Positions 23,871 through 38,000 of a stretch of 64,000 nt of DNA are shown one piece after another (position 1 is the first letter of the stretch; each line of letters begins with the position of its first letter). The DNA is taken from assembly GCA_029224185.1 (NCBI GenBank), contig CM055205.1:16373442-16437441 (forward strand), read 5' to 3'. Origin of the DNA: Karalla daura (lineage: Eukaryota; Chordata; Actinopteri; Chaetodontiformes; Leiognathidae). The notes under the pieces were generated by a model. That model was not told the origin of the DNA. It did no database searches and saw only the letters and a list, made by a program, of their open reading frames with translations. Both the position numbers and the translations under genes were made by a program.

Positions 23871-24919
23871 AGAGAAAGGGCCCCACCACTGACTTTTAGG
23901 GCACCCCCACCAAAATTCAGTATTGCAATGAATCCTCTATTCAAAACAATCATCGCTGCATGTTCTCTCTGTGTCTACATGGGCGTTTTCTTCCGCATAC
24001 TCTGATTTCCTCCATTCCACAGTCCATTGGAGTGCTGTCAGTGTCAGGGTGAATGATGTGTGTGACCTGTCGAGGGGATATGTGTGCTGGAGATTGTGAC
24101 ACTATTTGCTACCATAAACGATGAAATAAAGTTCATGCAACCTTTGCAGAGTTACTCGGGCCTGTTCTATCAAGCATCACTGACTATTTTCTCTGCATCA
24201 CATCTCCATTTATCTACTCATTCATGCATGTTTCTGGACTGTATGAATGAATGAAACCCACACACAGGCACTGCTTTCTTTTCCTCATCCACCATGTGAC
24301 CTGTTGCAGAAAAGATAGATCAGTCTTTGCTTTGTGAATTATCTGTCTTTATGTTGTAATCTGGGAGCTGTTCAAGTTATCTGAACTACATCTATCTGTT
24401 ACTTTATAAACATCTCGAATGTTTATTGTTTTATCTTTGTCAGCAATTCAATGACTTGCTGGAAACCACAAAGTAGATAATTACAATAAATGAATATCAT
24501 TGCGTGTTTGAGGCTGATTTTAGTGCTGGGTCGGACCTAGTTCAGAGTGTGGACCAACCGGGAACTAGTTGCTCTTTCCAGCTCTAGACGGCGACATCAT
24601 TACGTCACAGTCAGGACAGTGCAGTACATCACAATGTGGATGTACTTTTATGGTCCCTAAATTCATTCTTTAGCCTGTTTGACTGCTGTTTCATCACGTC
24701 TCTGGTTGGTTGATCAGGCTTGTTTTCGTTGGTGTCAGTAGCCCCACCCCATCCTCTGACTGAGCTGATTCTTACTCTGTAAAGTCGTGGCGTTGCCCTG
24801 AAATCAGTTTTCCAGGGCTACAGTCAGTTCAAACAGTACTTTTTCTTACAGTCGAACCAGTAAGAACTGTAGGAAGGGTTCGAAACTAAGCACGGGCCTA
24901 GAAAATGCTTCGGTGGCGT

Positions 24920-25165
24920 GGAGCTTGAATGTTTTCCCAGTGTGAAGTTCTCCAGGTTTCCTCCCACAAGTCCAAAAAGATTAATGTTTTATGTTGACTG
25001 GAGACTCTAAATTGCCTGTGTGTGTGTGTGTCCTGTGATGAAGCAGAGGCTTGTCCAGGTTGTATTCTCTGCCCTCGCTCTTGTGAGTGCCGGAGATGGC
25101 TGGAAATATTATGTGTTAATGGCTGTTAATGGTTGTCTATGTGTCTGCTTGGCATCCAACTAATC
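24920..25165 (+). repeat. decayed copy of dispersed repeat family 1
   Basis: It shows 'aggtttcctcccacaagtcc', 'tggagactctaaattgcc', a TG run, then 'tgtccaggttgtattctctgcc', all in family order. Confidence 0.7.
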
Positions 25166-25495
25166 CATTCCTGGCATCAGAGCAAAAGCAAGTGCAGAGA
25201 AGTATTTTTTTCCTTCAATGATTTATTTACACATCAATGTTTTGATACACAAAAGTTGTAAAAAGGATAAATAAGATGTTTAAAAAAAAACAAAAAACTA
25301 AAGCAAGACAACCACCTGGAAGATTTACAAACTCAACATTTCCCTGAAACATCCCATCGTTAAACTTCCGAGAGATGGCCGCGTTCATAAAGTTGTCGCA
25401 TGGCAAAAACGAACCCTGGCTTCACAAGACCAGAGTTACGGAAAATAAAGAGTGTCACAGCCTCGAAAACAATCATACTTATGAGGTCAAAACAG

Positions 25496-25501
25496 TTTAT
25501 T
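25496..25501 (-). promoter_or_regulatory. poly(A) signal of Ly6 gene E
   Basis: AATAAA on the minus strand, 55 bases after the stop codon, nearly the same distance as in Ly6 gene C. Confidence 0.6.
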
Positions 25502-25555
25502 GCTTTTGTGATTGGCTCACGGCACACACGGCCTTCAAGGAGAGCATTGGTCGGG

Positions 25556-27065
25556 TCACAGGATGCTTCCCCACACGGAGGCCAGGACGGCCGCGCCCAC
25601 CACGGCCGAGACGGTCACCTGGGTGGAGGGGGCGCCGCTGAGCTGCACGGTGTTGCAGTTGTCCGTGTCGCAGCACGTGATGCTGGTCGTGTAGGTGATT
25701 CCCAGGACGGTGCCATTGTTGCTGTCGCTGCAGGTGGAAGCCTCGCGGCAGCCCAGGGAGTTGAAGCCCACCGTGCTCGAGATGGATGGGAAAGCTGGGG
25801 AGAAATTGTCGGGTCAGAGATCGTTCGTCCAGTCGACCAAAGAAATCTTCCATCCAAACTATACAAGCCGAATCACCTCCTTCTTCTATTGATTGCTATC
25901 ATTAATCTGAAAACTGGGTATATGTGCAGGCAGAGGGAGCGTCCGGGGAGGTCACCTACTTGCTTTGGCAGAGAAGCACTGGCTGGTGTTGGTTGAGCAG
26001 GTCTCGTTTGTGTTGCTGAGACAGAAGTCCGCCAGGCCGTAGTTGCACTTGTTGCAAACCAGGGCGTCCACTGGAAAACAAAAAAATAGCAAAGTTAAGA
26101 CGTCGAATCACTCCTCACGCTGAGTATGCAGAAATTCTGCAACCTTTGTGGAACGTTAAAAGAAATCTGTGCTCATCGATGTCGCGTTTTTTTCTTTTGA
26201 GAAATGCTCTCTGGGTGTGACGCAAATGCAGGTTTTTCTTGCAGAGAGTTTGTGTTGTTTTAGTGTTCAGTGTTTGTGATCCACCACACCCACAGGAGCT
26301 GTAGTGAAGACAAGCGCTAAAGCACTCAACCCAGTCTGGCTTAAAATGACCAGTCATTCATATCACAGCACCCCCATGCCTGTCAGATAATACCCGATAT
26401 AAATGATGATGATCAGTTGCTTTTACAGAGCAGATTTCAAGCAGTTGATTTCAAAGCTTATTTCCAAGTTTGGACAAAAAGTAATTTGATTGAGTAAGAA
26501 GCATCGATTAACATAACAGAGACATCGTGGTGTCTCTCTTGGCTCCGGGGGGTGAAAGTGACTGAAACTTGTGGTTTCAACCACTCCCGATGGATGGAAT
26601 TTCAAGTGTGTTGCTAAGAGCGCTGATGGACGATCAAGTCATCAGGTGGATAATCTGAGGAGATCTCTTTTTTTCCTTTGAAAATATATCCAATAATAGA
26701 CAGATACTGAATTCGGTGTCTTTCCATTATTGTCCGAAGATTCATCCATCCATTATATCTTAACCTTCCGGCTCACTGGACACTTCCAGCCATATGTGAG
26801 CAAAATTTTATTTTCTGGAAATTTGTGACCTCACACCCGGTCAGGTATTCAACCACAGAAAACAGATTATTCTACTAATACGTAACCTTGATGTCAAGAT
26901 CACCAAAAGAAATGATGGAACTGAATTCAAAATCATAAAAGCTGAATATACAAATGTTCCTCTTAGCTGATATCGTAAAAGAAAATAATCCCCTGAGAGT
27001 TGTTCAGTCTTACCCAGCATGAGGGAGGCCACAGCTGCAATGACTCCAAATAGGATCCGTGCCAT
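25556..27065 (-). CDS. Ly6/uPAR-domain GPI-anchored protein (Ly6 gene E)
   Basis: The coding sequence is complement(join(25556..25794, 25960..26070, 27014..27065)), 133 aa, with two phase-1 GT-AG introns. It has a signal peptide at 1-17 (MARILFGVIAAVASLML). The domain has LVCNKC at 21-26, cysteines at 34, 42, 49, 70 and 76, CCDTDNCN at 95-102 and a hydrophobic tail ending VWGSIL. Sequons occur at NET (39), NTS (45) and NGT (81). After CN it reads TVQLSGA rather than the NGA of its neighbours, so the GPI attachment site may be the later Ser-Gly-Ala. The third exon is the longest of the array (239 nt). A TATA box lies about 100 bases upstream. Confidence 0.9.
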
Positions 27066-29006
27066 TGTGTTGTGCAGGTTGGGTTGTTGGTTGCTCCTCC
27101 GAGAGAAAAAGTAACGGTGATGTGTGTATGTGGTAACTGATGAGCCTGTTTGGTGGGACCTCAGATTTATAGAGCTACAGAAGATGGGAGGAGACAAAAC
27201 AGGCTTTTGTTGGCTTTTTTTTTCAACACCTCTTGACATCATCATTGTCTTGTGGGGATGGACCACTGGGAGGGAAGGAATGCCAAGAATGGTTGACATG
27301 GCGTTATGGAAAAACCAAAATGCAGACAACCTGGGCTTGTCATTCAAAGCAATGTGTTAGTTATTAATCCCACATTTCATCTTAAAAATGGCTTAAAGCT
27401 CTCGAAAACATTCTGCCCCTCTTTTCCATAATTTTATCAAATATTCATCAAAATGAGACACAAATGTATGCAGTATCCCCAGATCTCACACTGAGAGGCA
27501 TAAACAGTCAAATTAAAATAAATAAATAAATAAATAGTTGAGATGTTGGTTCCCACTTTAAACTTTACACCAATAAAGCCACTTGACAGCACTTGATTGA
27601 TATTCAGTGGCTATTTATTGTGACCTTCCCTTTAGGGTTATGTAATTGCTTCTTCTTTGCTTGCCATAAGCTCATGTAGTAATTGTGAACTTGAACGTCC
27701 CTCTAAATGCCAAAATCATCCATTCTGAACCAAAACCTGAAACCGGGACAGCATCTGTGAGCCTGATAGTAGCAGCTCTGTTGGAGGGAAGCGAAACCCG
27801 AAGAACAAGTCGGTCCTGTTGGATGGCAAGGAGTAGAGCAATGTTGTAGAAAAAAAACAAATTACGCCAAGAGAACCAAAGAGGGTTTCTCCTCCCCCCC
27901 CCCTGTTTGGATATCTATTGCAGCTCTAGACAAGTACATCCGGACCTTGATAATCACACCAAAACAAAGTGTCGGTTTCAGGGATCTTTAATGACTCATG
28001 GTACACGTACATCATGTACATCAACATGGTACAGAGTTGAGATCGGCCCGGACAAAGTTCAATTTGCACAAATTTCCAATCCATGAGACAATGTGACCAA
28101 TTGGAATGATTCATTCACATATACATTCAAGAATAGCAAGATAAACCAAAGCTTTGTCCCGCAGTCTGAGCTATGTGCAGCGTGGATTTGACACATATCA
28201 AAAGTTGGAAAAAAAAAAAAAAGAAAAGGTTGCACACCAAAGTGATGGTACTGTCTGTGTGAAAGTAAAGAACTTCAAAAAAAAGTTTTTTTTTTTTTTT
28301 GGAAAAGCAATTTACATCATATTAGGTACTTGTGAGAAACGTAAATCCAGTGCCAGCAACTGGCAACAAAGAAAATGTTCAGAGAAGCATCAAAATAAAA
28401 TAAAATATTAAAAAAAGGACAAAGGAACAGTTCAACCTTGAGGAAAAACGGTCATTCCCCTTCTGGCCTAGACTTCGATGAAAGAACAGCAAAGAACAGA
28501 GCTATACAACAGAAACGCTAGAATTATGTCTTGTTTTTGAACTTCTTTGGGTCTTGTGTTGCAGAAATCAAATCACAGAAGTATATTCCTCAAAATGCTG
28601 AACTATTCCTTTCGCTAACTGACCTTAAAGTCATTGTTGTTGACACCCGACATGTGATTCAGCTATAGACACCCACAGCCATCGACGGTTCAACTTTTTA
28701 CACCCGACTGTGGATAAAAAAAATGGGCTTTCAATCATCTTCAGTGTTTTTACTGTTTAAATCTCCAGTTTCTGGCAGTACAATTAAAGAGGAAGCCAGA
28801 TACAAATTACATAATGAAAAAGTAAAGGGGATCAAATCGTAACTGATATAAACATGTGTGTGTGTGTGTGTGTGGAATCAGAAAGTGCAATACACCTCAT
28901 GGAAAGAGCTTTGTGTGTGGCTGTTGTGTGTGTGTGTGTGTGTGTGGCTGTTGTATGTGTACTATCTGTGTTTGCACACGACCACGGCGTGGGGTTTTCC
29001 TTCTGC
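27066..29006. other. spacer between Ly6 genes E and F
   Basis: No gene is recognised. It contains the TATA box of gene E (27166-27171), A- and T-rich runs (28209-28226, 28277-28300) and TG microsatellites (28855-28874, 28925-28947). Part should be the 3'UTR of gene F, but I see no convincing poly(A) signal near 29006; a minus-strand AATAAA at 27614-27619 is the first clear one. Confidence 0.4.
27166..27171 (-). promoter_or_regulatory. TATA box of Ly6 gene E
   Basis: TATAAA on the minus strand about 100 bases upstream of the start codon. Confidence 0.55.
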
Positions 29007-32000
29007 TCAGACCAGGACGTGGGTGACGAGCAGAGCGGAGACGGCGGCCAGAGCCAGGCTCAGGCCGGACGAGAGGGCGGGGGGCGCGGCGTTGCACAGG
29101 TCGGTGTTGCAGCACGTCTTGGTCATCTGGTAGAGGGAGGTGTTGGAGCTGCTGCTGGGGAAGTTCACCTCCGACGTCTTGTTGCACTCGGCCTCCTTCA
29201 GACAGCCCTTCATCTTGATCGTCACGCCGGCTGCAGAGAGACAGCACACGCACACACACACACAATCACTCATCAGTGTCTGTCGTCTATCGTCTGTGAA
29301 AGGGTACGTGGGGCTTGATTGAGAAGTGCGTGCACGGTTTGCGGAAAAGGACCTTGTTTTTCAAGCTCTGGTTATTTCTGGTTATTTTTCGCTCGAAACT
29401 CCCGTTCAAAGAAAAGCGATTCAAAGGTCCTCAACCCAGAGGTTGGCCCGTGTGAAGTTGCATAAGCGTCACTGATGCTAAAGGTGACCTAGAATGGTTG
29501 AATGGAGTATTTAGCCATGTTATCTGTTGCTAGATTGGTTTCTTCAAAAGTGCCTTTCAATAGCCAATATTCTTGCATGGGAATGCGCACAGCTGCGCAG
29601 CTCCCCATCATGCTTATTCATCTCCTGAGCATCCACATCCACCCTGATGTATTTGAGCAAGAATCAGAGGAAGAATAGGATATTGAGAAAGAACCAGGAG
29701 TAAGTACATTTTGCAGTCGTGTACCTAAACAGAGGCACATATATCACTTTGGGAATGGAGGGCCCCCTGGTTTGCATCACACTAATATTTTACATCACTT
29801 TCTGCCTCTGTTCTCCATTTTTCCATTAAAGTTTCACTTTAATAGCTTTGTCCCCTGAACTTTAATAACCGTTTTGTGAATTGCTTGTGGAAGACGCTGT
29901 TGTTGGCGGTTATGATCATGAGCATCTGAGCAGCTGAGGTTTGTCCATTGTACAAGGAAGAAGACAGTCATAACCGATTGTAATAACAAAACATTTCTGA
30001 CACACGGGAGCGTTCATGCTACCCGGAACTTGGAAGAATGTCATCTGGGGAGATTTTTTTTGTTTGTTTGTGTGTTTGTTTTTTTTGTCTTCCTTACCTG
30101 CAGTCCCTTCGCCACTGAAGCAGTGTTCGCCGGCATCGCACGTCTTTTTAGTGGTTATGCACAGGTCTCCGACGCCAATCTTGCAGTCGTAGCACTGCAG
30201 GGCATGACCTAGAGCCAAGACGGAAGGAACACCATGAAATCACTTCACGTAAATGGATGGACAACAGGCTTTAATTACCGGAGCAGATGAGTGAAATGAA
30301 AGAATCCGAACATGCTTTTGTGTGGTTACAGTCTGCCAGTCGCTGTAATCACGCACTTTGACGTTGACAGAGACGATACCCGTCTCACATGATCGCACGG
30401 ACGAGATAAGACAGGTGACCTTTGACCTGTCGCAGGCAAAGCGGAGGTTTGAAACCCGAGCAAACGCGTTGTTTAAAAGCTTTTCCATAGATGTCTCACA
30501 TTTTTCCCCAAATGGCTTCCCAAGCTTTAGGAGATTTCCTTTTATCCAAATTCACAGTCTGTGGGTTGTAAAACCCTCATTTGTATGGAGATTAACCCTG
30601 GACCATTAAACTAGTCACACACGTTGCCCCCCTTGAGAGCCATAATTAAGAGTCCAGACAGTGAGATAAAAGTCCAGACGACCTATAACTGGTAATTTCC
30701 CGTGTGAGGTTGGTTGACACATTCCTCAAGGTATGTTTGCGACACCTTACCCACCACATGACTTGCAACCTGTAATCTGTCACGATTTCACCACTGTAAG
30801 GAGGGGCAGTTGAGAGATTTCAGACCTGAAAGGTCAATTCATTTGGAATAATGTGACACGTGAGAAAGACCTTTCATTTGTCTACAATGGCTACAAGTCA
30901 AAAAAGCGATATGTTTTGCCAGTTAAGGGTCACCCAATGACATGAATGTCTAATGAACTAGTGAAAACTCTAAATTCCCTTTACGTACAGGAGTGAATGG
31001 TTTGTGTGTGTGTGTGTGTGTTTGTGTGTGTTCTGTGAAGGACTGGTATGGTAGCTCCTTACTCCTTGAACTCCCTATATCACCGGCTCATTAGCTTCAG
31101 CTTTATCTGCTTGTACGTCCTCTTAATCGAGGATGCGGGTGCTACGGGGTGCAGCTGTACGGCCGGCAATCAGCGGCCGTGGAATGACACTTGCACTTAC
31201 GTCGAGGAGATGAAATCAGATTAAACGTGAGATACTACGGGAACTTTCAAACACTAGGTCCGCGCTCCAGGAAACCAAAGTGACCGTTCCAAACTGGGAC
31301 AGATCTACGGGCTTTCAAAGGGAAGCGGAGTCGAACAAAGGAGCAGCGATTTCTGACCTACATGAGAGACAAAACATCGGGACATCTCGTCCTCTGCTGC
31401 TCTCTGAACATTCATCACGGTGTGCTTCAAACGCTTCAGATATCTAACCCACCGTGGGCCACAAAAACTCTAAACACTGTTGGAGTCTAGAGCTGCAACA
31501 ACCAGTCTATTGATGGACAGTCAGTCGACTGATAAAATTGAAAAATAAAAAAAAACTAGGAAGAAATGAAGTCAATATTCTCTGATCTCAGCTTCCAAAA
31601 ATGTGAGTATTTCCTGGTTTCTTTAGTATTCGATGACAGAAAATGAAAAAAACTGACCTTTAAAAGTCATTTAAAGACCTTATCTTGGCTTTTCTGGAAC
31701 GGGGTTATTCATTTTCACAGCTTTTAGTCATTTTATAAACCAAACTAATTAATTAAAATAATCGACAACATTTGTCGCAGCCCTACTGGAACTATTCACT
31801 CTCTCACTCACACCTAGGGGCCATTCAGAGTCTCCTATTGACCTACAGAGGAAACTGGAGGAAAATCTGTGTGCAAATAGGTAGAACATGCAAACTCCTC
31901 ACAGAAAAGGTCCTTTAGGGAACCAGCAGACCGTCTTGCTTGCTGAGCACGATTCATCAACAACGTTTTGTTTTATTGTCTTTATCGAAACACTACATCG

Positions 32001-35000
32001 TATTTTAACGTTCGGATCCATCAGCAGAGGATTTAACGACTCTTCACAGAGCGAAAGGAAGAGGCCGATACTGAAAATGCAAATTCCCCAGAGTTACAAT
32101 CACCTGATGAGGAACAGCCTGTGTTAATGAAGTCACTGAGGGGTGGGGGTGGGGGTGGGGGGGGGGGACAAACAACCTGTCCTAGATTATTTTCATGAAC
32201 ACTACGGTCCTGGACATGTTCCAAGCAGAACAAAGATTAAAAAGGAACACAAACAACTCGGCAAGTTGCACAAACAATACGGACACTTCAAGATTACCAT
32301 AAAACGGAAGACCTTGAATCACGCCTTGAGTCACGCCACACATATAGAAAATCTGTTTGTTTTTTTTTTTGCATGTCTTAGTGGCTGATGTCACCTTCGT
32401 ACAGCGGTCACAAGTCATCCAGAGTGTGACTCAGAGGTGGGAGGGGGCAGAAGATGTAGAAACAGTGGTGAACCATTGTTAGGAACCAGTTCCTCCAGTC
32501 TCCAAACATTGGCCCATGACAGAAGCTGCAGTGGAAAGTATGTGCTCGAGTTATTCCAAAAAAAATAAAAGGAAGATAAAAAAAAAAAAAATAGCTGTCA
32601 TTATCTTCCTGGTCCTATTTCATAAACCACTTTAGATTTAGAGTTTAGAGTTAAGAGTCAGATTTAGAGTTTTCCGAGCCAGCTGCGTCTCTTTTATGAC
32701 ATCACAGCTGCTTGGCGAGTTTGTAAAATGTGCCTTGCGGCCTCGTAGGCTGCGTCCTCTGTTGTTCAATGTCAGCGGGAAATTCCCAGTCATATGACGC
32801 TGCTTCTTACACATCATATAGCACGGCTTTACCAAATCTGGACACGTGCCTCACTTAGCTGGAGAGCAAAACGACAAACACTGAAGGTGTGATAATTACG
32901 AAAAGCATAACCTGACTGTGCTCATATAGTATACTCTACAGTAGTGTGTGACAGGAGTAGACTGCTTTTTCTTGCTGTGTGAATCACTGAGAGAGATTCA
33001 CTTGATTAGGAATGCAGAAATTCTGCACAAAATGCACTTTTATTTACTCCCACCTTGATAAGCTGTACCGTAAGTAATACTGGTTTGTATTGTGAGTAAA
33101 TAAAACAAACAAGGCTGAGAATCATTAAACCTGTTCAGGTCTCCTCAAGAAACCTTAACCTTGGAGAAGTTACATCATAATGTGAGAGATGTACGTTTCC
33201 GCCCATACAGTAGGAGGGAGTGCGGCCTACTCTAAACTGTAGAGTAACAGGAGTATGAGCAGACACTGATCCCTAACTTATCTCTACTCAGATGATCTGC
33301 GATAAGACAAGTTGTACCAGACTGGAGAGGCGTGAGAGTGACTCTCTAAAATCCTCGACGGCAGAGAACTGAGCGATGAAGCCTTTCATGTCTGACAACT
33401 TTGACTTTTTTTTTTTTTTGTCCGATTTAAGAGCAAGGTGGCGCGAGATAAAAACCAGATCCTTTCTTCAAAAATGTCGCATCTCAGAGCATCCGGACTT
33501 GTAGATAAAATAACAAAGTGAAGCAGTTTCTCAGCTAGAGGCATGGACGAGTTGATACGTAACACTAGGGTGCGATTTGGCATAACGCGGTGATGATGTT
33601 TGTCCAGCTGAGTCACACATATTTCAATCCCCTGAGCTCATCTTCACATGTCAGCCTCACCTTATGGTGCAATATTGTCCATTGCGTCACATTCATTTAA
33701 CTCATCTCAATCCCTCTGTTTAACTGATTCTGTTTTCATTTCCAATACATTTCCTCGCCTCTGTGAAGCCCTGCACACGTTGGCTCTTTTACAGTATGTA
33801 CGTTATGTCTGTAATATGTACATTAGCAAATGGGAGAGACCAAAGCCTAACCATTAGTTTAAAGAAAAAAAAAAGAGAAGAAAAGCTAAACAAAAGAAGA
33901 CATGAGGAGATGACTCCATGTAAGTCAACAGAGGCTGGTGCGCTCCTAAGTGACATGCGGGATAATCCCCACACACCCACACCTTTGTGCGCACACAGCC
34001 CCACGCCCAGTCCTGCCGGTTTCAGTTCCACCTGCGCTCAGAGTGAAGCCCATAGTTTGGAGTCACTCTGAAACGCTCCATGTCCTCTCTCTAATCGCCC
34101 GCACTGCGAGGCATCATCACACCTGCTGAGTCATCGTCTAGGAAACAAAGTGTCTGTTTATTGGGTGACGTGCTTGCAGAAAAACGTCAGAAAAAAAGGC
34201 AAATACGCCCCGACTTGTTTGCTCTCACATCGTATGCCATGAGTTTTTAAAAAGGGAAATAAATAAGAACAAGAATAAGACTTAAAAGTGCCACGCGAGT
34301 CTCACGCCACACCTGGCATTTCTCTGCTATGCCGACTGACATGTTCAGCCACCTGCTCTCTTGGCTGGTGATTGAAGGGGAGCTGGGGGCGGGGTCTGAG
34401 ATCCGGTCCGACCTGGTCCTCCATCCATAAAAACCACAACGTGCGTGGATGGAGGTGAAGGAACGCGCGACTGCGTTCTGCCACAGAAATCAATTGCCTG
34501 TCGCCGGATGGGAAACAAACCACAGCGGAGAGGTGGACAAGCAGAGTGACAATGGAGCAGCGGAGTTAACAATGGGCGCGCCCAACATGTAATTGAGTTA
34601 TTGTCTGCATAATAATAATAATACTGATAATTCAAAGAGTGATCACTTAGGCATAAAACAGCCAGAGGTGATGAGTGGAGGAGATCGGCATGTGGCCGTT
34701 AGGTCATGCAACGGTGTCTATGTTTGCAGATGTATGTCAGACATTCAGACTCTCTCTAGGCACTGGTTATGTGAGTTCAGGTGTGTTTTCATGTTCATGT
34801 GTATAGTATTTGTGACGGAAATCTGTAGTGGAGTAAAGTACCGCCATTTCCTCCAAACGTCCCGCACTCACACGTCACAAAACAACAACAACATGCCACA
34901 GCAGCTGTCAGTTCACCGCACTGACTGCAAAACACGTGCCTTAAGAAGTAAAAAGGTAGAAATACTTCCTTATCATGTTTTTTTTTATCAGCTTCTCAGA

Positions 35001-38000
35001 AGAAGGGGAACCCCCCTTCCTGTGAGATTCAGGATTGCATATTGTCAGAGCAATAACAAAAACAAAATTTTGGTGCCAAAATAGGGCTTCCTCCCTAAAA
35101 TATACATATATAAAAGTACCAAATAGACATTATACATGCCTCAAAATGTAATTTGCAACATATTCTGACAATGTAGATAACATTCTGAGTGCTTATGATT
35201 AGCTCATCGATGTCTGTACAGGACAGTCACTGATTCACCATTCGTTAGCGTTGCTCTATATTCATGGTCGCACTTTGTGAACTAATGTGAAGCGGGCAGG
35301 TCCCCTTTGTCTAATTCATTAAATAAAACAATGATAGTGTTTTGCACACAGTTAAGCACTGTGGGTAACTCTGTGGCATGTATTCCATTTCAATCATTCA
35401 TTCAATCTATGACAATGTAGAATAGTCTTATTGCATTTTAAGACAAGAGTGAAAGAACTGAGAAATGTAGATTCTGTGCAGTTTTTACATCATCATTTTT
35501 ACTGAACTGTTTTGCTCATGTGTCTGCCTTGAAAACTGTTTTACAGTTCGACATCTTTTAAGGTTATTCAGGCAGGTGACTCACATGTCCACAGTCAGGA
35601 CATTGGACTGTAATTTAAATAGATGGTAATCAGACTAGAACTGTGAAGTGAGATATCGCAGATAAGATCAATAGTGTCATATTCATACTACTGTATATTC
35701 ATGCTATGTTTTGTATTTCCAGTTGTCTGGTTACTTCCATTGAGTCATGTCATAAATGACGTTTTAGGGCATGTACTTTGTGATCCGTAGTGGAAGACAT
35801 TTTAAAGATGTCAGTGACCCTCCCAACTCTGGCTGTGAGGTCTGAGGCGTGGCTGCTGTAACTTGTGCCCCCTGCAGCCAGAGGCACAGACTGCAGAGTC
35901 TCCAAAACACACACACACACACACACACAGAGGAACCCAAAACACACCCCAAAAGACAAGGAGACAAATAACAACACTGGTTTTGTTTGGTGGACGAAAT
36001 CCTTTTTAATGCCAACGAGCGGGGTGTAATTTAAGATGAATAGAGAGGAGTATCAAGGCAGTTTAGGGTGTGGTAACGTCAAAGAGGAGTCACTACCACG
36101 GTTTTCCACCTGAGGGCATCCTTGTTTCAAGAAGAAAGGGAAACGGGGGATGATGGGGAAAGTTTGCTGCTGTATCACAACTAACCCTTTCCAGTGTCAA
36201 CATTTTGTCATTTTCCGAACTAGAAAGCTGGAAACAAAGAAGCCACAGAGGAACTTCTGCCTGTGCTGCCTCGGGAAAAGACCAGAGCTGAGGACGAGCT
36301 CAAGAGTGGTGCGATACAGCACAGCATCCAAACCCTGCGTGCGAGGAAATGTAAAGAAATCTGCCACTTGATCAATATAAACAAGTGTAGGAAAATGAGA
36401 GCGGATATGCAAAAGGCATTCTCCGGAAACTCTCACCTCTGGACAGAGATGGGTATCATGTCCAGGCTGCGGCCTCGTGATCGGGTATCAGTGAAAGCAG
36501 AGGCGGCAGGATGCGTGTGTTGTTTCAACAATCTAAAGCTTGTTATCACATGGGAAGCGGCTTGTGGTGGACAGAGCCAACGCACTGGGAGGGACGACGA
36601 CGATGGCGCTGCACGACAAAGATCAGCGGTTTGATCCTCTTGTGTACTGGGGTTGACGAAATGCAAAAGTGCATGTAAATGGTTGCAGAACCGTGTGTTT
36701 TTGGAAGGAGAACTGACGGGGAAGAGAAAAACTGGCGAGCCCGTGCTGCAGAGAATTTTGGCTCCAGTGACAAAATGCTTTAATGACAATTATGCAAACA
36801 TGCGCGGGGAGGTTGGGACCTGTCTATTTGCTTTCTGCGGCTCGTTATTTGATCGCCGTCATGGTACAATAAAATGTTGTTAAAGTTCCACTGATCTCTG
36901 TTTGCTCGTGGATCCTGATGTTTGGACAAGCGCACAACAAAAAATAAGCAGAGCAGACTGTTTTTTTTCATTTGACTTTCCTCTCTCCACGTATCCACAT
37001 CTGGATGGCAGAGATTCAGGCTGTTTTTCTGGCAGCTGCTGAACGGAGGAAACCTCTCAGTAGCCTGTAACATGTTGACCTCAAAAGCCAAAACAGGCGG
37101 CCATCTGAAATCATCTCCCTTTTCCCCAGAGTACACACACGCCCACGCGCACATTCATCCCTGCTGGTTACATGCACAGTACAGGGAGACCCAGGGATGT
37201 AATTATCCCTGTTTGTGAATCACTCTCGTGTCACAAACAGTTATTTCACTACAAAGCTTGTGGAGTTTAGGTCAAAGCTATTACCTGCAGGCCAGGATGG
37301 GAAACCGGTTCCCAAACGGGAAAGGGGGTCTGGTTTTGAAACAGTAGACCCGAGGAACAACAGAGGTGAGGGTATCCCAGCCACAATAGCCTCGAAAAAA
37401 AAGCAAAAAAAACAATAGCAGGTGGACAAAAGCGGTGCAGCCAAGTGGGAGACCCCTCTGTACCGGGAGGAATATGAGACGTAGGGTAAAACCTCAACCA
37501 TTACATGAGGAATTTCTCATGCAGCGGCTGGCAGGTTGTGACACGATGCAGTCTTTTAATAGTGTCTGGTGGAAAAAAACAAAAACACAGATTTTTTTTT
37601 GTGGGGATGTGCCGCACAAACAGGCAGCCTCACCCTAACATGTAACAGGCAGCATTTCGAGGGAGGTCGGGGGATGTGTAGTCATGGATGGTAAGCAGGG
37701 CAAAACACGGCAACTACCTCATTTTGTGTGTTCTGGGGACCACAAACCCACAATAGGCCGTTGAATCCCATTAAACATCATTTACCGTCTCAGACAATGA
37801 AGGGGAGCACCTGTCCTATTCAAGCGTGTCGTGATGAGGGGAAGGAAAACAAACAGTGACACTCAGTAAGACATTTGGATAAGCTGAACTAACTAAGAGG
37901 AAAATCAAATGCAAATGAGCTGCGTATCAATGACGACTTTGTAAAGTGCCGCGCGTCTCGTTCGGTGGTAAGGAACCTCTTTTCCACCGAACTATCATCT

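Larger units (their letters stand above)
23228..25555. other. spacer between Ly6 genes D and E, repeat-rich
   Basis: No intact gene. It contains a decayed LINE fragment (23487-23870), family 1 copies at about 23950-24110 and 24920-25165, and a region (about 24520-24900) with a 'ggaccaaccgggaactag ... ggttcgaaactaagc' structure that looks like a fish non-autonomous DNA transposon remnant. A minus-strand AATAAA at 25496-25501 belongs to Ly6 gene E. Confidence 0.5.

Noticed and set aside
26841..27347. 168-codon minus-strand frame overlapping Ly6 gene E exon 1
   Set aside because: It includes the signal-peptide exon in frame but reads through the donor into the intron and into the upstream region; the spliced model is better supported.
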